A stretch of 64,000 nucleotides of DNA. Source: Chitinophagales bacterium (GTDB lineage: Bacteria; Bacteroidota; Bacteroidia; Chitinophagales; Chitinophagaceae). The notes under the pieces are model-generated. The model was given only the letters and a program-made list of their open reading frames with translations. It was not told the DNA's origin and did not search any database. The DNA lies in assembly GCA_030832085.1 (NCBI GenBank), contig JAURJU010000038.1:33323-97322 (forward strand). The letters run 5' to 3'. This document shows positions 17,848 through 26,215 of this stretch, piece by piece. Made by a program: the position numbers and the translations under genes. How positions within the stretch are numbered: the first letter of the stretch is position 1; each line of letters opens with the position of its first letter.

Positions 17848-20800
17848 TTATTTTGCCTCCTTCAACAACCAATCCACCAATGATACTGCGGCAGGAAAAT
17901 TTTGAAAATCCGGTGTCAGCCGGCGTCCGTCCAGGTATTCGTTGTAAATCCATGGATCCCCCAATACAAATACTTTCCCTTTGCCAAATTTTGAAATCGC
18001 CATGATATTGGCACCATCTTTTGTGGCAATGGCCTGTGCTGGAGGATTGAGCTTTAATGTACTCAATTCCTTGATAAAAAGCTTTTTGCTGTTGCCAAAT
18101 ACGGGGGATTGATCAGGAGTAACCACAGCACCCATTTCAAACTGGTCTTTCAATACCGGGTTGAAAAAATCTTCCTTGAATTCGATGCCAAACATTTTTG
18201 GGAGGACATTGAATTTTGGGATTTCATTGTTGGAAGAATCATTTCCCAATATCAGCAATACGCCGCCATTGGAAACCCAATTCCTGATTGCAGTTGCATC
18301 TTCAGGTGTCATGTAATTGGGGGCCGCAGTTTCTTTTTTTGTATCAGGATCCACCATGATGAAAACATCTGCATTTTTCAAGACTGTTGCTGTTGGTCTT
18401 GAGGATGATAGTTCAATCGTTGCTCCCTGCCGTTGAAAAAGTTTTCCAAACATTGAATATCCACCATTGTCTCGTTCATCCCATACATAATGCCATTTTA
18501 CATTTGTACCTGTTGCATCCTTTCTCCACTCATTGTTGAAATAGTTATCGAGATAAACCATTTTGCCTTTGGCGTTGTTGCGGGAAGCGCCAAATTCCAT
18601 TTCTGCTGCACAGAGTATAAATGCACCCATCCCTTTGGGATCATTTGTGATCACAGGTTCAGACATGTAATAGGCAAAGCTTCCGTCGCGGTATGGATTG
18701 CCGCCAAGACCAGATACAGTCACCGTTCCACGCAGGTGAATACCTCCTGCAGAATCAACAACAAAATGATCTTTTATTCCTTCATATCCTTTTTCGGCAA
18801 CCTGATAATAAGTTGAACCTATATACCCCAAGCGGCTTGCTTTTGCAAGCGTATACGTGATCATGCTGGAGCCGGAAGACTCAGGATAGTTTGGCTTCTG
18901 AGCCCGTTGATCAACGATATCAAACCAAAGACCTGTGACAGGATCCTGCACTTTTGTAACAGCGGCAGCAAAGCGATCCAGGATAGAAATCAATTCTTTT
19001 CTTCCGGCATGGTTTGCAGGAAAATAATCCAAAACATCCACCAACGCCATCCCAAACCAACCGAGGCTTCTTCCCCAAAAATGCGGTGAATTGCCCGTTG
19101 TTTTATTGGCCCATTGTTGCTGACGGCTTTCGTCCCATCCATGATAGAGCAAACCAGTCTTTGGATCGCGCGCATGTTTCTCCATCAAACGAAACTGAAG
19201 AACAATGTCATCAAAGGCCTTGTCTTCATGAAACAGTTTTGCATATTCTGCCATGAAGGGCTGCCCCATGTACAAACCATCCAGCCACATTTGTGAAGGA
19301 TATATTTTCTTGTGCCATAATCCCCCTTCCAAGGTTCGGGGATGCGTGAGCAGTTGTTCCCGAAGCAACTGTGCGGCCTTTCTGTACTTTTCTTTCCCAG
19401 TAACCTGATAAAGCATCAACAGGATCTTTCCATTGTTGACATGATCAATGTTGTATTCATCTTTTTTATAGCCTTTGATGGATCCATCCTCGCCAACATA
19501 AAAATCCATGGATTGCTGTATATAATTGAACCACTTTCTGTCTCCAGTGGCATTCCAGACATCATCCATACCCTTCAGGATGACTCCCTGATCATAACGC
19601 CATTTGGGCTGCTTGTCGCCTGGGAGCATGAAGGAATCCGGCCACATGCGCATGGCTGTTTGCGAAAGCGATTGGCTGAGCGGCCTGCTGTGAAAAGCAT
19701 TGGCACGGATGCCATGCGTGACAACACCAGTACTTTGCTGCACCTTGATGGCTGCAGTGGAATCCTTCAACTTAAGATCAATGTTGGAGAGGGTGATACC
19801 ATTGGCTTCCTGTATTTCAATTCCTTTGTTGGCGGTGAAAGACATGTCCTTCAACACAATGTCTGAAACCTGCATTTCAGGAAGCCCCCTGATAAAAATC
19901 GCCTTCTCTGTTCCATCACATTGGACCCGGCTGATCCTGAAATTCCTGAAAGACGGCGTTGATTCATCCAGCGGTTTTCTTTCAATCACAGGCATCTCCT
20001 GCTTTTCACCAAATGTTGGCACAGGGTCTTTCGACATGTAGTACATGTCAAACAAAATGGCCTCCCCTGGAATATCTTTCATCACGATATCATTGATGAT
20101 GATGTTCTCCACAACGCCACCCCTTCCGCGTGTGGTCTTGAAGCGCAAGCCAATGTCTGTTCCGATGAAACTGCAATTGTCCACTTTCACATTCCTGACT
20201 CCCCCACTCATTTCACTGCCAATCACAAATCCGCCATGGGCAGAATACACCGTACAGCCTCGGATGGAAACATTTTGCGTTGGCATCCCGCGCTTTCTTC
20301 CGGCCGCATCCCTGCCGCTTTTCATACAGAGGGCATCGTCACCAACATCAAAAAAAGAATTTTCAATCAATACATTGCTGCAGCTTTCCACATCAATTCC
20401 ATCGCCATTTTGCGCAAACCAGGGGTTCTTCACCTTGATGTCACGCACAATTAGGTTTTCACACATGAGGGGGTGGAGACACCAGGCAGCAGAGTTTTGA
20501 AAAGTTACCCCTTCCCATAAAATATTTTTACAGGCTGTAAACACAACCATGTTGGGCCTGAGAAAATCCTTTATGGATTGATAGTACGCTGCTGTTTTTT
20601 CTGGTGCGATCACACCTGGATTTTTTTCATTGTTGCCCTTCAGGTTTGAAGCAGAAGGGTACCATGTTTTCTTGTCATCGCTTAAAAGTCCGCCACTGGC
20701 CAATAATTTTCTCCATTGGCCCTCTGTAAGCTTGTCCTTCTTCACCTGACGCCATACTCCTCCATTGCCGTCTATGATCCCTTTTCCGGTAATGGCAACA

Positions 20801-21213
20801 TTGGTTGCACCAGTTGCGGAAATCGGTGATTGGTTCCTCATTTGGGGCAATCCTTCCCAGTTGCCTTCAATGAGCTTGTACTGGTTGAAGTCAGAAGAAA
20901 ACAACAACATGGCTCCCTGTTGCAGGTGCAGGTTGATATTGCTTTTGAGTACAATGGGTCCCGTGAGCCAAAGACCCTTTGGAACCAATACCACTCCTCC
21001 CCCTTTTCTGTAGGCGGATTCAATGGCTGCATTGATTGAACTGGTGTTCAAACGCAGCCCATCTCCTATTGCCCCAAATGCTGAGATGGACAGGGTATCT
21101 TTTTTGAAGGTGGGTATGCGGTTCTTGACTGCATCATATTGCGCTGACGCAAGGTTGGACAACATCAAGCAGTTCAAGATCAGCGCAGAAAATTTGAGTA
21201 TTACAATCCTCAT
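17848..21213 (-). CDS. GH28 polygalacturonase-GH105 hydrolase fusion with C-terminal GATase-like domain
   Basis: A 1121-residue secreted protein with three modules after a signal peptide (residues 1-24). Residues about 45-490 are a GH28 beta-helix: NGDGID (269-274), GDD (291-293), SAHGGFVIGSE (His326) and RFK (357-359) match the family's catalytic blocks. Residues about 515-880 are a GH105 (alpha/alpha)6 barrel with MWLDGLYMG (Asp645) and YHGWDE (690-695). Residues about 884-1121 resemble a DUF4350/ThuA-like GATase fold (NWVSNGGVLLILGND, GKGKVFVLGDPW). GH28 cuts galacturonan; GH105 removes unsaturated uronic acid from lyase products. Combining hydrolase and lyase-product cleavage in one chain is uncommon. 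It sits tightly between two methylesterase genes. Confidence 0.9.
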   Translation of the reverse strand: MRIVILKFSALILNCLMLSNLASAQYDAVKNRIPTFKKDTLSISAFGAIGDGLRLNTSSINAAIESAYRKGGGVVLVPKGLWLTGPIVLKSNINLHLQQGAMLLFSSDFNQYKLIEGNWEGLPQMRNQSPISATGATNVAITGKGIIDGNGGVWRQVKKDKLTEGQWRKLLASGGLLSDDKKTWYPSASNLKGNNEKNPGVIAPEKTAAYYQSIKDFLRPNMVVFTACKNILWEGVTFQNSAAWCLHPLMCENLIVRDIKVKNPWFAQNGDGIDVESCSNVLIENSFFDVGDDALCMKSGRDAAGRKRGMPTQNVSIRGCTVYSAHGGFVIGSEMSGGVRNVKVDNCSFIGTDIGLRFKTTRGRGGVVENIIINDIVMKDIPGEAILFDMYYMSKDPVPTFGEKQEMPVIERKPLDESTPSFRNFRISRVQCDGTEKAIFIRGLPEMQVSDIVLKDMSFTANKGIEIQEANGITLSNIDLKLKDSTAAIKVQQSTGVVTHGIRANAFHSRPLSQSLSQTAMRMWPDSFMLPGDKQPKWRYDQGVILKGMDDVWNATGDRKWFNYIQQSMDFYVGEDGSIKGYKKDEYNIDHVNNGKILLMLYQVTGKEKYRKAAQLLREQLLTHPRTLEGGLWHKKIYPSQMWLDGLYMGQPFMAEYAKLFHEDKAFDDIVLQFRLMEKHARDPKTGLLYHGWDESRQQQWANKTTGNSPHFWGRSLGWFGMALVDVLDYFPANHAGRKELISILDRFAAAVTKVQDPVTGLWFDIVDQRAQKPNYPESSGSSMITYTLAKASRLGYIGSTYYQVAEKGYEGIKDHFVVDSAGGIHLRGTVTVSGLGGNPYRDGSFAYYMSEPVITNDPKGMGAFILCAAEMEFGASRNNAKGKMVYLDNYFNNEWRKDATGTNVKWHYVWDERDNGGYSMFGKLFQRQGATIELSSSRPTATVLKNADVFIMVDPDTKKETAAPNYMTPEDATAIRNWVSNGGVLLILGNDSSNNEIPKFNVLPKMFGIEFKEDFFNPVLKDQFEMGAVVTPDQSPVFGNSKKLFIKELSTLKLNPPAQAIATKDGANIMAISKFGKGKVFVLGDPWIYNEYLDGRRLTPDFQNFPAAVSLVDWLLKEAK

Positions 21214-21220
21214 ACAACAA

Positions 21221-22183
21221 TTATTTTTTTAATGGTTCTGGATTCCAGTGTCCTAGAATGTTCTGTAAAGTAAATGTTTTAAGTGCTTCCTGGGTTAAAT
21301 GTTTCATCCACTTTGCCCTTGTAAGCGGAGAAGCACCCGGTCCAATGCTTTTGAATTCTGCATAGCGTGCAGTAGTCTCGTTGGAGGGATTTTTCCAATT
21401 GTTCCATCCTTCGGGTACAATATGGTCATCCATCCAACAACGGATATACGTTACACTGGCTGTAGGGCTCCAGGGTCGACCCAGGGAAACCCTTTTGATG
21501 CCTTCTTCGGCAGTCAAAGTACAGTCAAAAAATACGAATCCAAAAGGAATGATTGAGTTGGTTGAAGCGGCAGTTACATGAGAATCTTTTTTGCTGTGCA
21601 GTTGGCAGTTGCTGAATACTGCTGTTGCTGCTCCAAAAATAAAATCTGTAGTGCCTTCGATATAACAATCCCTGAAATAATGCTTTACCCCACTGCCACT
21701 CAAAAACAAAACATCCTGGTTGCCCAACATGTTGCAGTTGATGAATGATGCCCTGTTTCCTTCCACCCGCAAGGCAACGCCCTGTCCCGCAGTAAATCCC
21801 GCATTGTTTTCAAAGCTTATGTTTTCTGCTGTGAAATCGTCCCCATATACGAAAACAGAGGCACAGGTCCATGTATTCAAGGTGTCTCCATTCGGCAATT
21901 TAGTGCCTGCATGATGATCAAATGTGATGATGGTTTTTTGTTTGTCTTCACCGATGAGATGCACCTTTCCTTTGCGCGCATCTACAACCACCACTTCACG
22001 ATAAATACCTTTTTTTACATAGATCTCGAAAGGCTCATTGTTGCCTGCTTTGATGGCATCCAATGCCTGTTGAACAGTTGTATAATTTCCAGTTCCGTCC
22101 TGGGCTACAACCAATTTTTGCTGAGCCATTGCAGATGAAACCAAGAAAACAAAAAAGGAGGCCAATCCAACAAACGATTTCAT
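21221..22183 (-). CDS. Secreted pectin methylesterase (CE8)
   Basis: A 320-residue pectinesterase with signal peptide (FVGLASFFVFLVSSAMAQ). Family motifs are clear: VVAQDGTGNYTTVQQAL, then GNQDVLF with the first catalytic Asp, TTDFIFGAA with the second, and LGRPW with the substrate-binding Arg. It should demethylesterify homogalacturonan so that lyases and polygalacturonases can act. Start: an ATG at 22183 follows the upstream TGA by two bases; a TTG at 22189 would instead overlap it. It differs clearly from the CE8 at 16820 in its active-site sequence. Confidence 0.93.
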   Translation of the reverse strand: MKSFVGLASFFVFLVSSAMAQQKLVVAQDGTGNYTTVQQALDAIKAGNNEPFEIYVKKGIYREVVVVDARKGKVHLIGEDKQKTIITFDHHAGTKLPNGDTLNTWTCASVFVYGDDFTAENISFENNAGFTAGQGVALRVEGNRASFINCNMLGNQDVLFLSGSGVKHYFRDCYIEGTTDFIFGAATAVFSNCQLHSKKDSHVTAASTNSIIPFGFVFFDCTLTAEEGIKRVSLGRPWSPTASVTYIRCWMDDHIVPEGWNNWKNPSNETTARYAEFKSIGPGASPLTRAKWMKHLTQEALKTFTLQNILGHWNPEPLKK

Positions 22184-22185
22184 GC

Positions 22186-22932
22186 TCAAGGTTTTTTAAC
22201 AACGATATAGGGTTGCAAATCAGGGATGGTCGTGCGAATTTCCTTGAGTACCAATTGCGCTATCAACCTTGCACCAAGCTCATTGAAATGGGTATTGTCA
22301 TCCTTTCCATCCGGATAATTGGGATGCTCGCCTGGTTTTAACTGACAGAACAACAATTTAGAATTTTCAACGCCAAATTGCTCATAGAGTTGCATGCTGT
22401 TGGCATCCAGGTCAATGAAAAACAGCTTTTCGTCTTCCGCTACTTTTCGGACCAAAGCAGAATACTCCTTGTGCGTTGGTTCAATCTTTCCTGTTGCATC
22501 AAATTTTCTTCTTGCAACTGGGGTCAACAAAACAGGAACCAATCGCCTTTCCCGAGATTCACGAACATAGCGCAGAAGATTGTTGGTAAACTCTTCAGGA
22601 GTCGTATAGGTATTGACTTTTGATTTCACCTCATCATTGTGACCAAATTGAATGAAGACATAATCTCCAGCTGAAGACTCGTCCAAAATCTGCTTCCAAA
22701 GGCCCTCTGTCAAGAATGTCTTTGTGCTTCTTCCATTCTTTGCTTTGTTAACAAGGGTTATGTTCTCATTCCAAAAATGGCTGAAAGGCATTCCCCATCC
22801 TGTTTCGGGAAAATTTTTCTCCAATTTGATGCTCATGGTGGAATCACCAGCCAGGAATATTTTTACTTTTTTCTGGTCGGGTACAAATGCAATCATCAGC
22901 ATGAGGGCGAAAACAGACAACCACTTTTTCAT
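22186..22932 (-). CDS. Rhamnogalacturonan acetylesterase-like SGNH hydrolase (CE12)
   Basis: A 248-residue secreted esterase. The SGNH blocks are all visible: FLAGDSTM with Ser31, KAKNGRSTKT with the Gly/Asn block, IQFGHND with the Asn, and DNTHFNELGA with the catalytic Asp-His pair. The GDSTM and NGRST versions are typical of rhamnogalacturonan acetylesterases (CE12), which remove acetyl groups from pectin backbones. A short hydrophobic N-terminus serves as signal peptide. It overlaps both neighbours by about four bases, placing it firmly in the pectin operon. Confidence 0.9.
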   Translation of the reverse strand: MKKWLSVFALMLMIAFVPDQKKVKIFLAGDSTMSIKLEKNFPETGWGMPFSHFWNENITLVNKAKNGRSTKTFLTEGLWKQILDESSAGDYVFIQFGHNDEVKSKVNTYTTPEEFTNNLLRYVRESRERRLVPVLLTPVARRKFDATGKIEPTHKEYSALVRKVAEDEKLFFIDLDANSMQLYEQFGVENSKLLFCQLKPGEHPNYPDGKDDNTHFNELGARLIAQLVLKEIRTTIPDLQPYIVVKKP

Positions 22933-24320
22933 TTCAGCAAACTGTTTAGGTATACTTCAACATTGGAGAAATAGGCATGCAATTTTACACTTGATGCATC
23001 ATTGCTATCCGCTGGATCAAGGCCGTTTTGAAGCTCCCATGCATCAGGCATTCCATCCTGGTCCTTATCGACCAACGCCAGCTCCGACTTGAGTTCGGGC
23101 CACGCAATTTTTGATACCTCATATGGTGTTCCATGCTTGAACCCACCCTGTACATCGATAATTCGTCCCTTTCCGTTTCTCATCTCACTGATGATACGCA
23201 TGTCCAAGGCATCTCTTTTCAGTGAAGCTCCTACCTGTTTTACCACAGACCGGTAGGCATCATATGCTTGCTGCTTTGTGAGCGTTGCAACCGAATGAGG
23301 ATTGTTGATGTATACCCCTTGGGAAGGAATGGGTGTAACTCCATTCATATTGTCCATGTTGACTGCAGTATTTCCTTCAATCATGTTTCCAACAACATGG
23401 TACTGCCCATAAGGCAAGACATCCGTCTTGGAAGGATCAAGAAAATTATTTGCTGCTGATGGCTTTGTTGAAGGTCCTGGCTTGAAATAATTGTTGACAA
23501 TATTGTACTTCCCGAACTCCCCGCCATATATGGCCTTGTTTTGCCAATTGTACACAACATTGTTTTGAAAATCCACCAATTCCTCTTTTGCACCGAGACG
23601 AGCTCCATTGAACCGGGGATTTCTGCTCACACAATGGGCAAAAAGATTGTGGTGGGCAGAAAGATGGGCGCCGCCCCAAATGCCTCCATAGCCATGGTTC
23701 TCCCAGTCCTTGTCGCCCGTTTCGAAATGATAGGAGTAGTTCAAGGGTTCTGCTATCATGTTCCACTGTAGGGTGGTGCTGTCACCACCGTACACAGACA
23801 TGACCTCATCCGTTGACCAACTCAAACTGCAATGGTCTATGATCAGGTGCTTGTTTTTTGAGCCTGACAAGGCGTCGTCCCCACCGCTTCCATCTACCAT
23901 TCCTTTCTGGGATTGGTAGCGGTCTCCCATCCTGAAACGCATGTATCGAACTATGATTTGATCACCTTTCAATCGGACAGGTTGATCGGCAATACAAATG
24001 CCATCGCCTGGAGCAGACTGCCCAGCAATGGTCACATTCCCCTCAATTTGAAGTGGTGTTTCGAGATGAATGGTTCCTGAGATGGAAAAAACAATGGTCC
24101 TTTTGGATTTTTGCTCTGCCGCTTCGCGAAAGCTTCCAGGGCCGGCATTGTTAAGGTTGGAAACAACAATGGTTTTGCCACCTCGACCACCAATAGTAAA
24201 TTTCCCAAATCCTTCGGCACCTGGAAATGCAATATGGGCTTCTGTTTGAGCCATAGGGTTATGGCTGAAAAACAATCCAGCAAAAAACAAAAACAAACTT
24301 ATGCTGTTGAATGTAGGCAT
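22929..24320 (-). CDS. Secreted pectate lyase (PL1-type) with C-terminal calcium-binding motif
   Basis: The beta-helix lyase shows FPGAEGFGKFTIGGRGGKTIVVSNLN at its mature N-terminus, then ITIAGQSAPGDGI, VRYMRFRMGD and LIIDHCSLSWSTDE, all typical of Bacteroidota PL1 (subfamily 2-like) pectate lyases. The C-terminus carries DKDQDGMPDAWELQNGLDP, a calcium-loop motif often found in these proteins. It cleaves polygalacturonate by beta-elimination, giving unsaturated ends that GH105 can remove. The start at 24320 gives the better signal peptide; an ATG at 24371, four bases after the susD stop, is the alternative and would add 17 residues. Confidence 0.9.
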   Translation of the reverse strand: MPTFNSISLFLFFAGLFFSHNPMAQTEAHIAFPGAEGFGKFTIGGRGGKTIVVSNLNNAGPGSFREAAEQKSKRTIVFSISGTIHLETPLQIEGNVTIAGQSAPGDGICIADQPVRLKGDQIIVRYMRFRMGDRYQSQKGMVDGSGGDDALSGSKNKHLIIDHCSLSWSTDEVMSVYGGDSTTLQWNMIAEPLNYSYHFETGDKDWENHGYGGIWGGAHLSAHHNLFAHCVSRNPRFNGARLGAKEELVDFQNNVVYNWQNKAIYGGEFGKYNIVNNYFKPGPSTKPSAANNFLDPSKTDVLPYGQYHVVGNMIEGNTAVNMDNMNGVTPIPSQGVYINNPHSVATLTKQQAYDAYRSVVKQVGASLKRDALDMRIISEMRNGKGRIIDVQGGFKHGTPYEVSKIAWPELKSELALVDKDQDGMPDAWELQNGLDPADSNDASSVKLHAYFSNVEVYLNSLLK

Positions 24321-24332
24321 GGAAAAAAGAAG

Positions 24333-24359
24333 GCAGGCAGCCAATGAATGACTACCTGC
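24333..24359 (-). other. Inverted repeat between susD and the pectate lyase gene
   Basis: On the - strand GCAGGTAG and CTGCCTGC can form an 8-bp stem with one G-U pair and an 11-base loop. It lies just upstream of the preferred lyase start at 24320 and could reduce expression of genes downstream of susCD. If the upstream ATG at 24371 is used, it would lie in coding sequence. Confidence 0.3.
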
Positions 24360-24375
24360 GTGTATTTGCATTTGA

Positions 24376-26196
24376 TTAATAGCCCGGATTTTGTTTTAGT
24401 TTACCCTGATAGGAAGTGATGGTCGCCTGATCAAATGGGAAAAGCTCACTTTTACCTGGCACAAAAAATGAAGCCATCCCTTCCCACAACTGCTTGCCAT
24501 CAATCTGGGCGGTTGTCAACATTTGCCCCCAATCTGTCCTGGTCCATCCAGTTGCTGGATTCGGAACTTGTGTAGGTCTCCAGAAGGGCTGCGCCGTAGC
24601 TGCGGTGTTTGTTCCAGCAAAAAACTGAATCTCTTCACCATTGTTTTTCCAGTAAATGTATTGGGGAACCCTGTCATAGGGAGGCCTACGGTCACGTATC
24701 AGTTGAATGTTGGTGCGCGCTTCCGCAATTTTGTTGGCCAGCAAGTTCCACCGCAACAAATCAAATTTTCTGATTCCTTCATGCCCGAATTCCAAAAAGC
24801 GCTCATTGACAATTGCATTGAAAAATCCTGCTTTTGTGGTTGGCGTGACACCAATGAGTCCAACATTCCCTGCAAATGCTCTTTTACGGACTTCCTCATA
24901 GGCTGCAATTGCCTGAGGTGTAGGAGCCCCATTGATCTCATTTACCGCCTCGGCATACATCAGCAAGACATCAGAAAAGCGAATCAAAGACCAATTGTAT
25001 CCCACATTCAGGACAGTTCCAGGCAGTAGAGGGTTCCTCCAATCGCGTCGGTATTTTCCTGTATTCAGTTCTCCAAGCCTGCGCTGGCTTTTGATGTTTG
25101 TTGCTGATGTTACCTGATAATGCGTGATGGTAACATCCCTTCGGGTATCTACAGAATCGAATGCATAAAAATAATTGGGCAAGATAACAATTCCACCTCC
25201 ACCTGCACCAAAGCGGGAAGCATTGCTCAGGTTAGGTCCGTCATAGTTGCCCATCCGGCTATCACTGTTGCCGTTTCCACCTCCAGCTCCAACCTCAAAA
25301 AGAATTTCCGCAAAAGGGTCATATGTAAATGATGTCAATTTTTTCCAAACATCAGAATAGCTTGGATTCAGGGTATGCTGATCCCTTCTTGCCATCAACT
25401 CCTCACATTCCTGTTTGGTTATTTGGTAATACTTCAGAAAGTCTGCACGCCTTTCCATCTGGCCATTGGAACGAAGGGAAAAACCTCCTCGTGCCAATGC
25501 AATCCTGGCTCTCAATGCCATGGCAGCACCTTTGGTAATTCTTTCGTTGCGTGGACCGGCTTCAGTTCTCCAAGGAAGAAAATCTTTTGCGTTGGCAAGG
25601 TCTGCCAGCAGCAGGTCATATGTAGAGTCCCTGTTTGCTTGGGGAATGAATAAATTGGCTTGTTTGTAAGCTGGAACCATGGGCGCAGGAACATCCCCCC
25701 AGTTGCGGATCAATTCCATGTAAAACTGTGCACGCAAGGTAAGCGCTTCACCCAGCAGTTTTTTCAACTCCCTTTTTTCTGCATCTGTCCCATTGGTATA
25801 TTGGCGCATCAAAGGAATCTGTTCAATGCAAATGTTTGCTTTTTCAACACCCCTGTACAACTGCCTAAAGGGATTTGTGATTTCTGAATTGGTCAATAAA
25901 AGTTGATACCTTCCTATACCCCTGCGGCCGTTGTCTATGTTTCCGCTCACGATGGCCTCATCAGAATCATATGGATAATACATGCTGATGCGGATGCCAT
26001 ATCCGTTGTCTCCCTGCAACTCATCATATACACCTACCAATGCATTGAAGGCATTGGATGGATCGGAGAATGCATCAGGAATGCTGTACTGTGATACGGG
26101 AGCTACCTCGGTATATTTTTTGCATGATTGCAGGATCAATATCGAGCAGGTCATCAGAAGCAACCCGGAACGAAAGAGTAAATTGTTCGATTTCAT
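24376..26196 (-). CDS. SusD/RagB family glycan-binding lipoprotein
   Basis: A 606-residue outer-membrane lipoprotein; the lipobox is LQSC with Cys25. SusD-like features are the early TPR-type helices (IEQIPLMRQYTNGTDAEKRELKKLLGEALTLRAQFYMELIRNWGDVP) and the conserved C-terminal segment with GHEGIRKFDLLRWN and SDVLLMYAEAVNEING. It caps the SusC channel and binds oligosaccharides at the surface. The frame opens with a GTG at 26205, but the ATG at 26196 gives the proper lipoprotein signal. It lies 19 bases after susC. The ligand is likely an oligogalacturonide, inferred from the neighbouring enzymes. Confidence 0.95.
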   Translation of the reverse strand: MKSNNLLFRSGLLLMTCSILILQSCKKYTEVAPVSQYSIPDAFSDPSNAFNALVGVYDELQGDNGYGIRISMYYPYDSDEAIVSGNIDNGRRGIGRYQLLLTNSEITNPFRQLYRGVEKANICIEQIPLMRQYTNGTDAEKRELKKLLGEALTLRAQFYMELIRNWGDVPAPMVPAYKQANLFIPQANRDSTYDLLLADLANAKDFLPWRTEAGPRNERITKGAAMALRARIALARGGFSLRSNGQMERRADFLKYYQITKQECEELMARRDQHTLNPSYSDVWKKLTSFTYDPFAEILFEVGAGGGNGNSDSRMGNYDGPNLSNASRFGAGGGGIVILPNYFYAFDSVDTRRDVTITHYQVTSATNIKSQRRLGELNTGKYRRDWRNPLLPGTVLNVGYNWSLIRFSDVLLMYAEAVNEINGAPTPQAIAAYEEVRKRAFAGNVGLIGVTPTTKAGFFNAIVNERFLEFGHEGIRKFDLLRWNLLANKIAEARTNIQLIRDRRPPYDRVPQYIYWKNNGEEIQFFAGTNTAATAQPFWRPTQVPNPATGWTRTDWGQMLTTAQIDGKQLWEGMASFFVPGKSELFPFDQATITSYQGKLKQNPGY

Positions 26197-26215
26197 ATGT
26201 TGCACATTAAGTAGA

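Noticed and set aside
16820..17953. Longer version of the first pectin methylesterase starting at 17953
   Set aside because: The extra 37 residues overlap the GH28-GH105 gene and precede a clear signal peptide starting at 17842.
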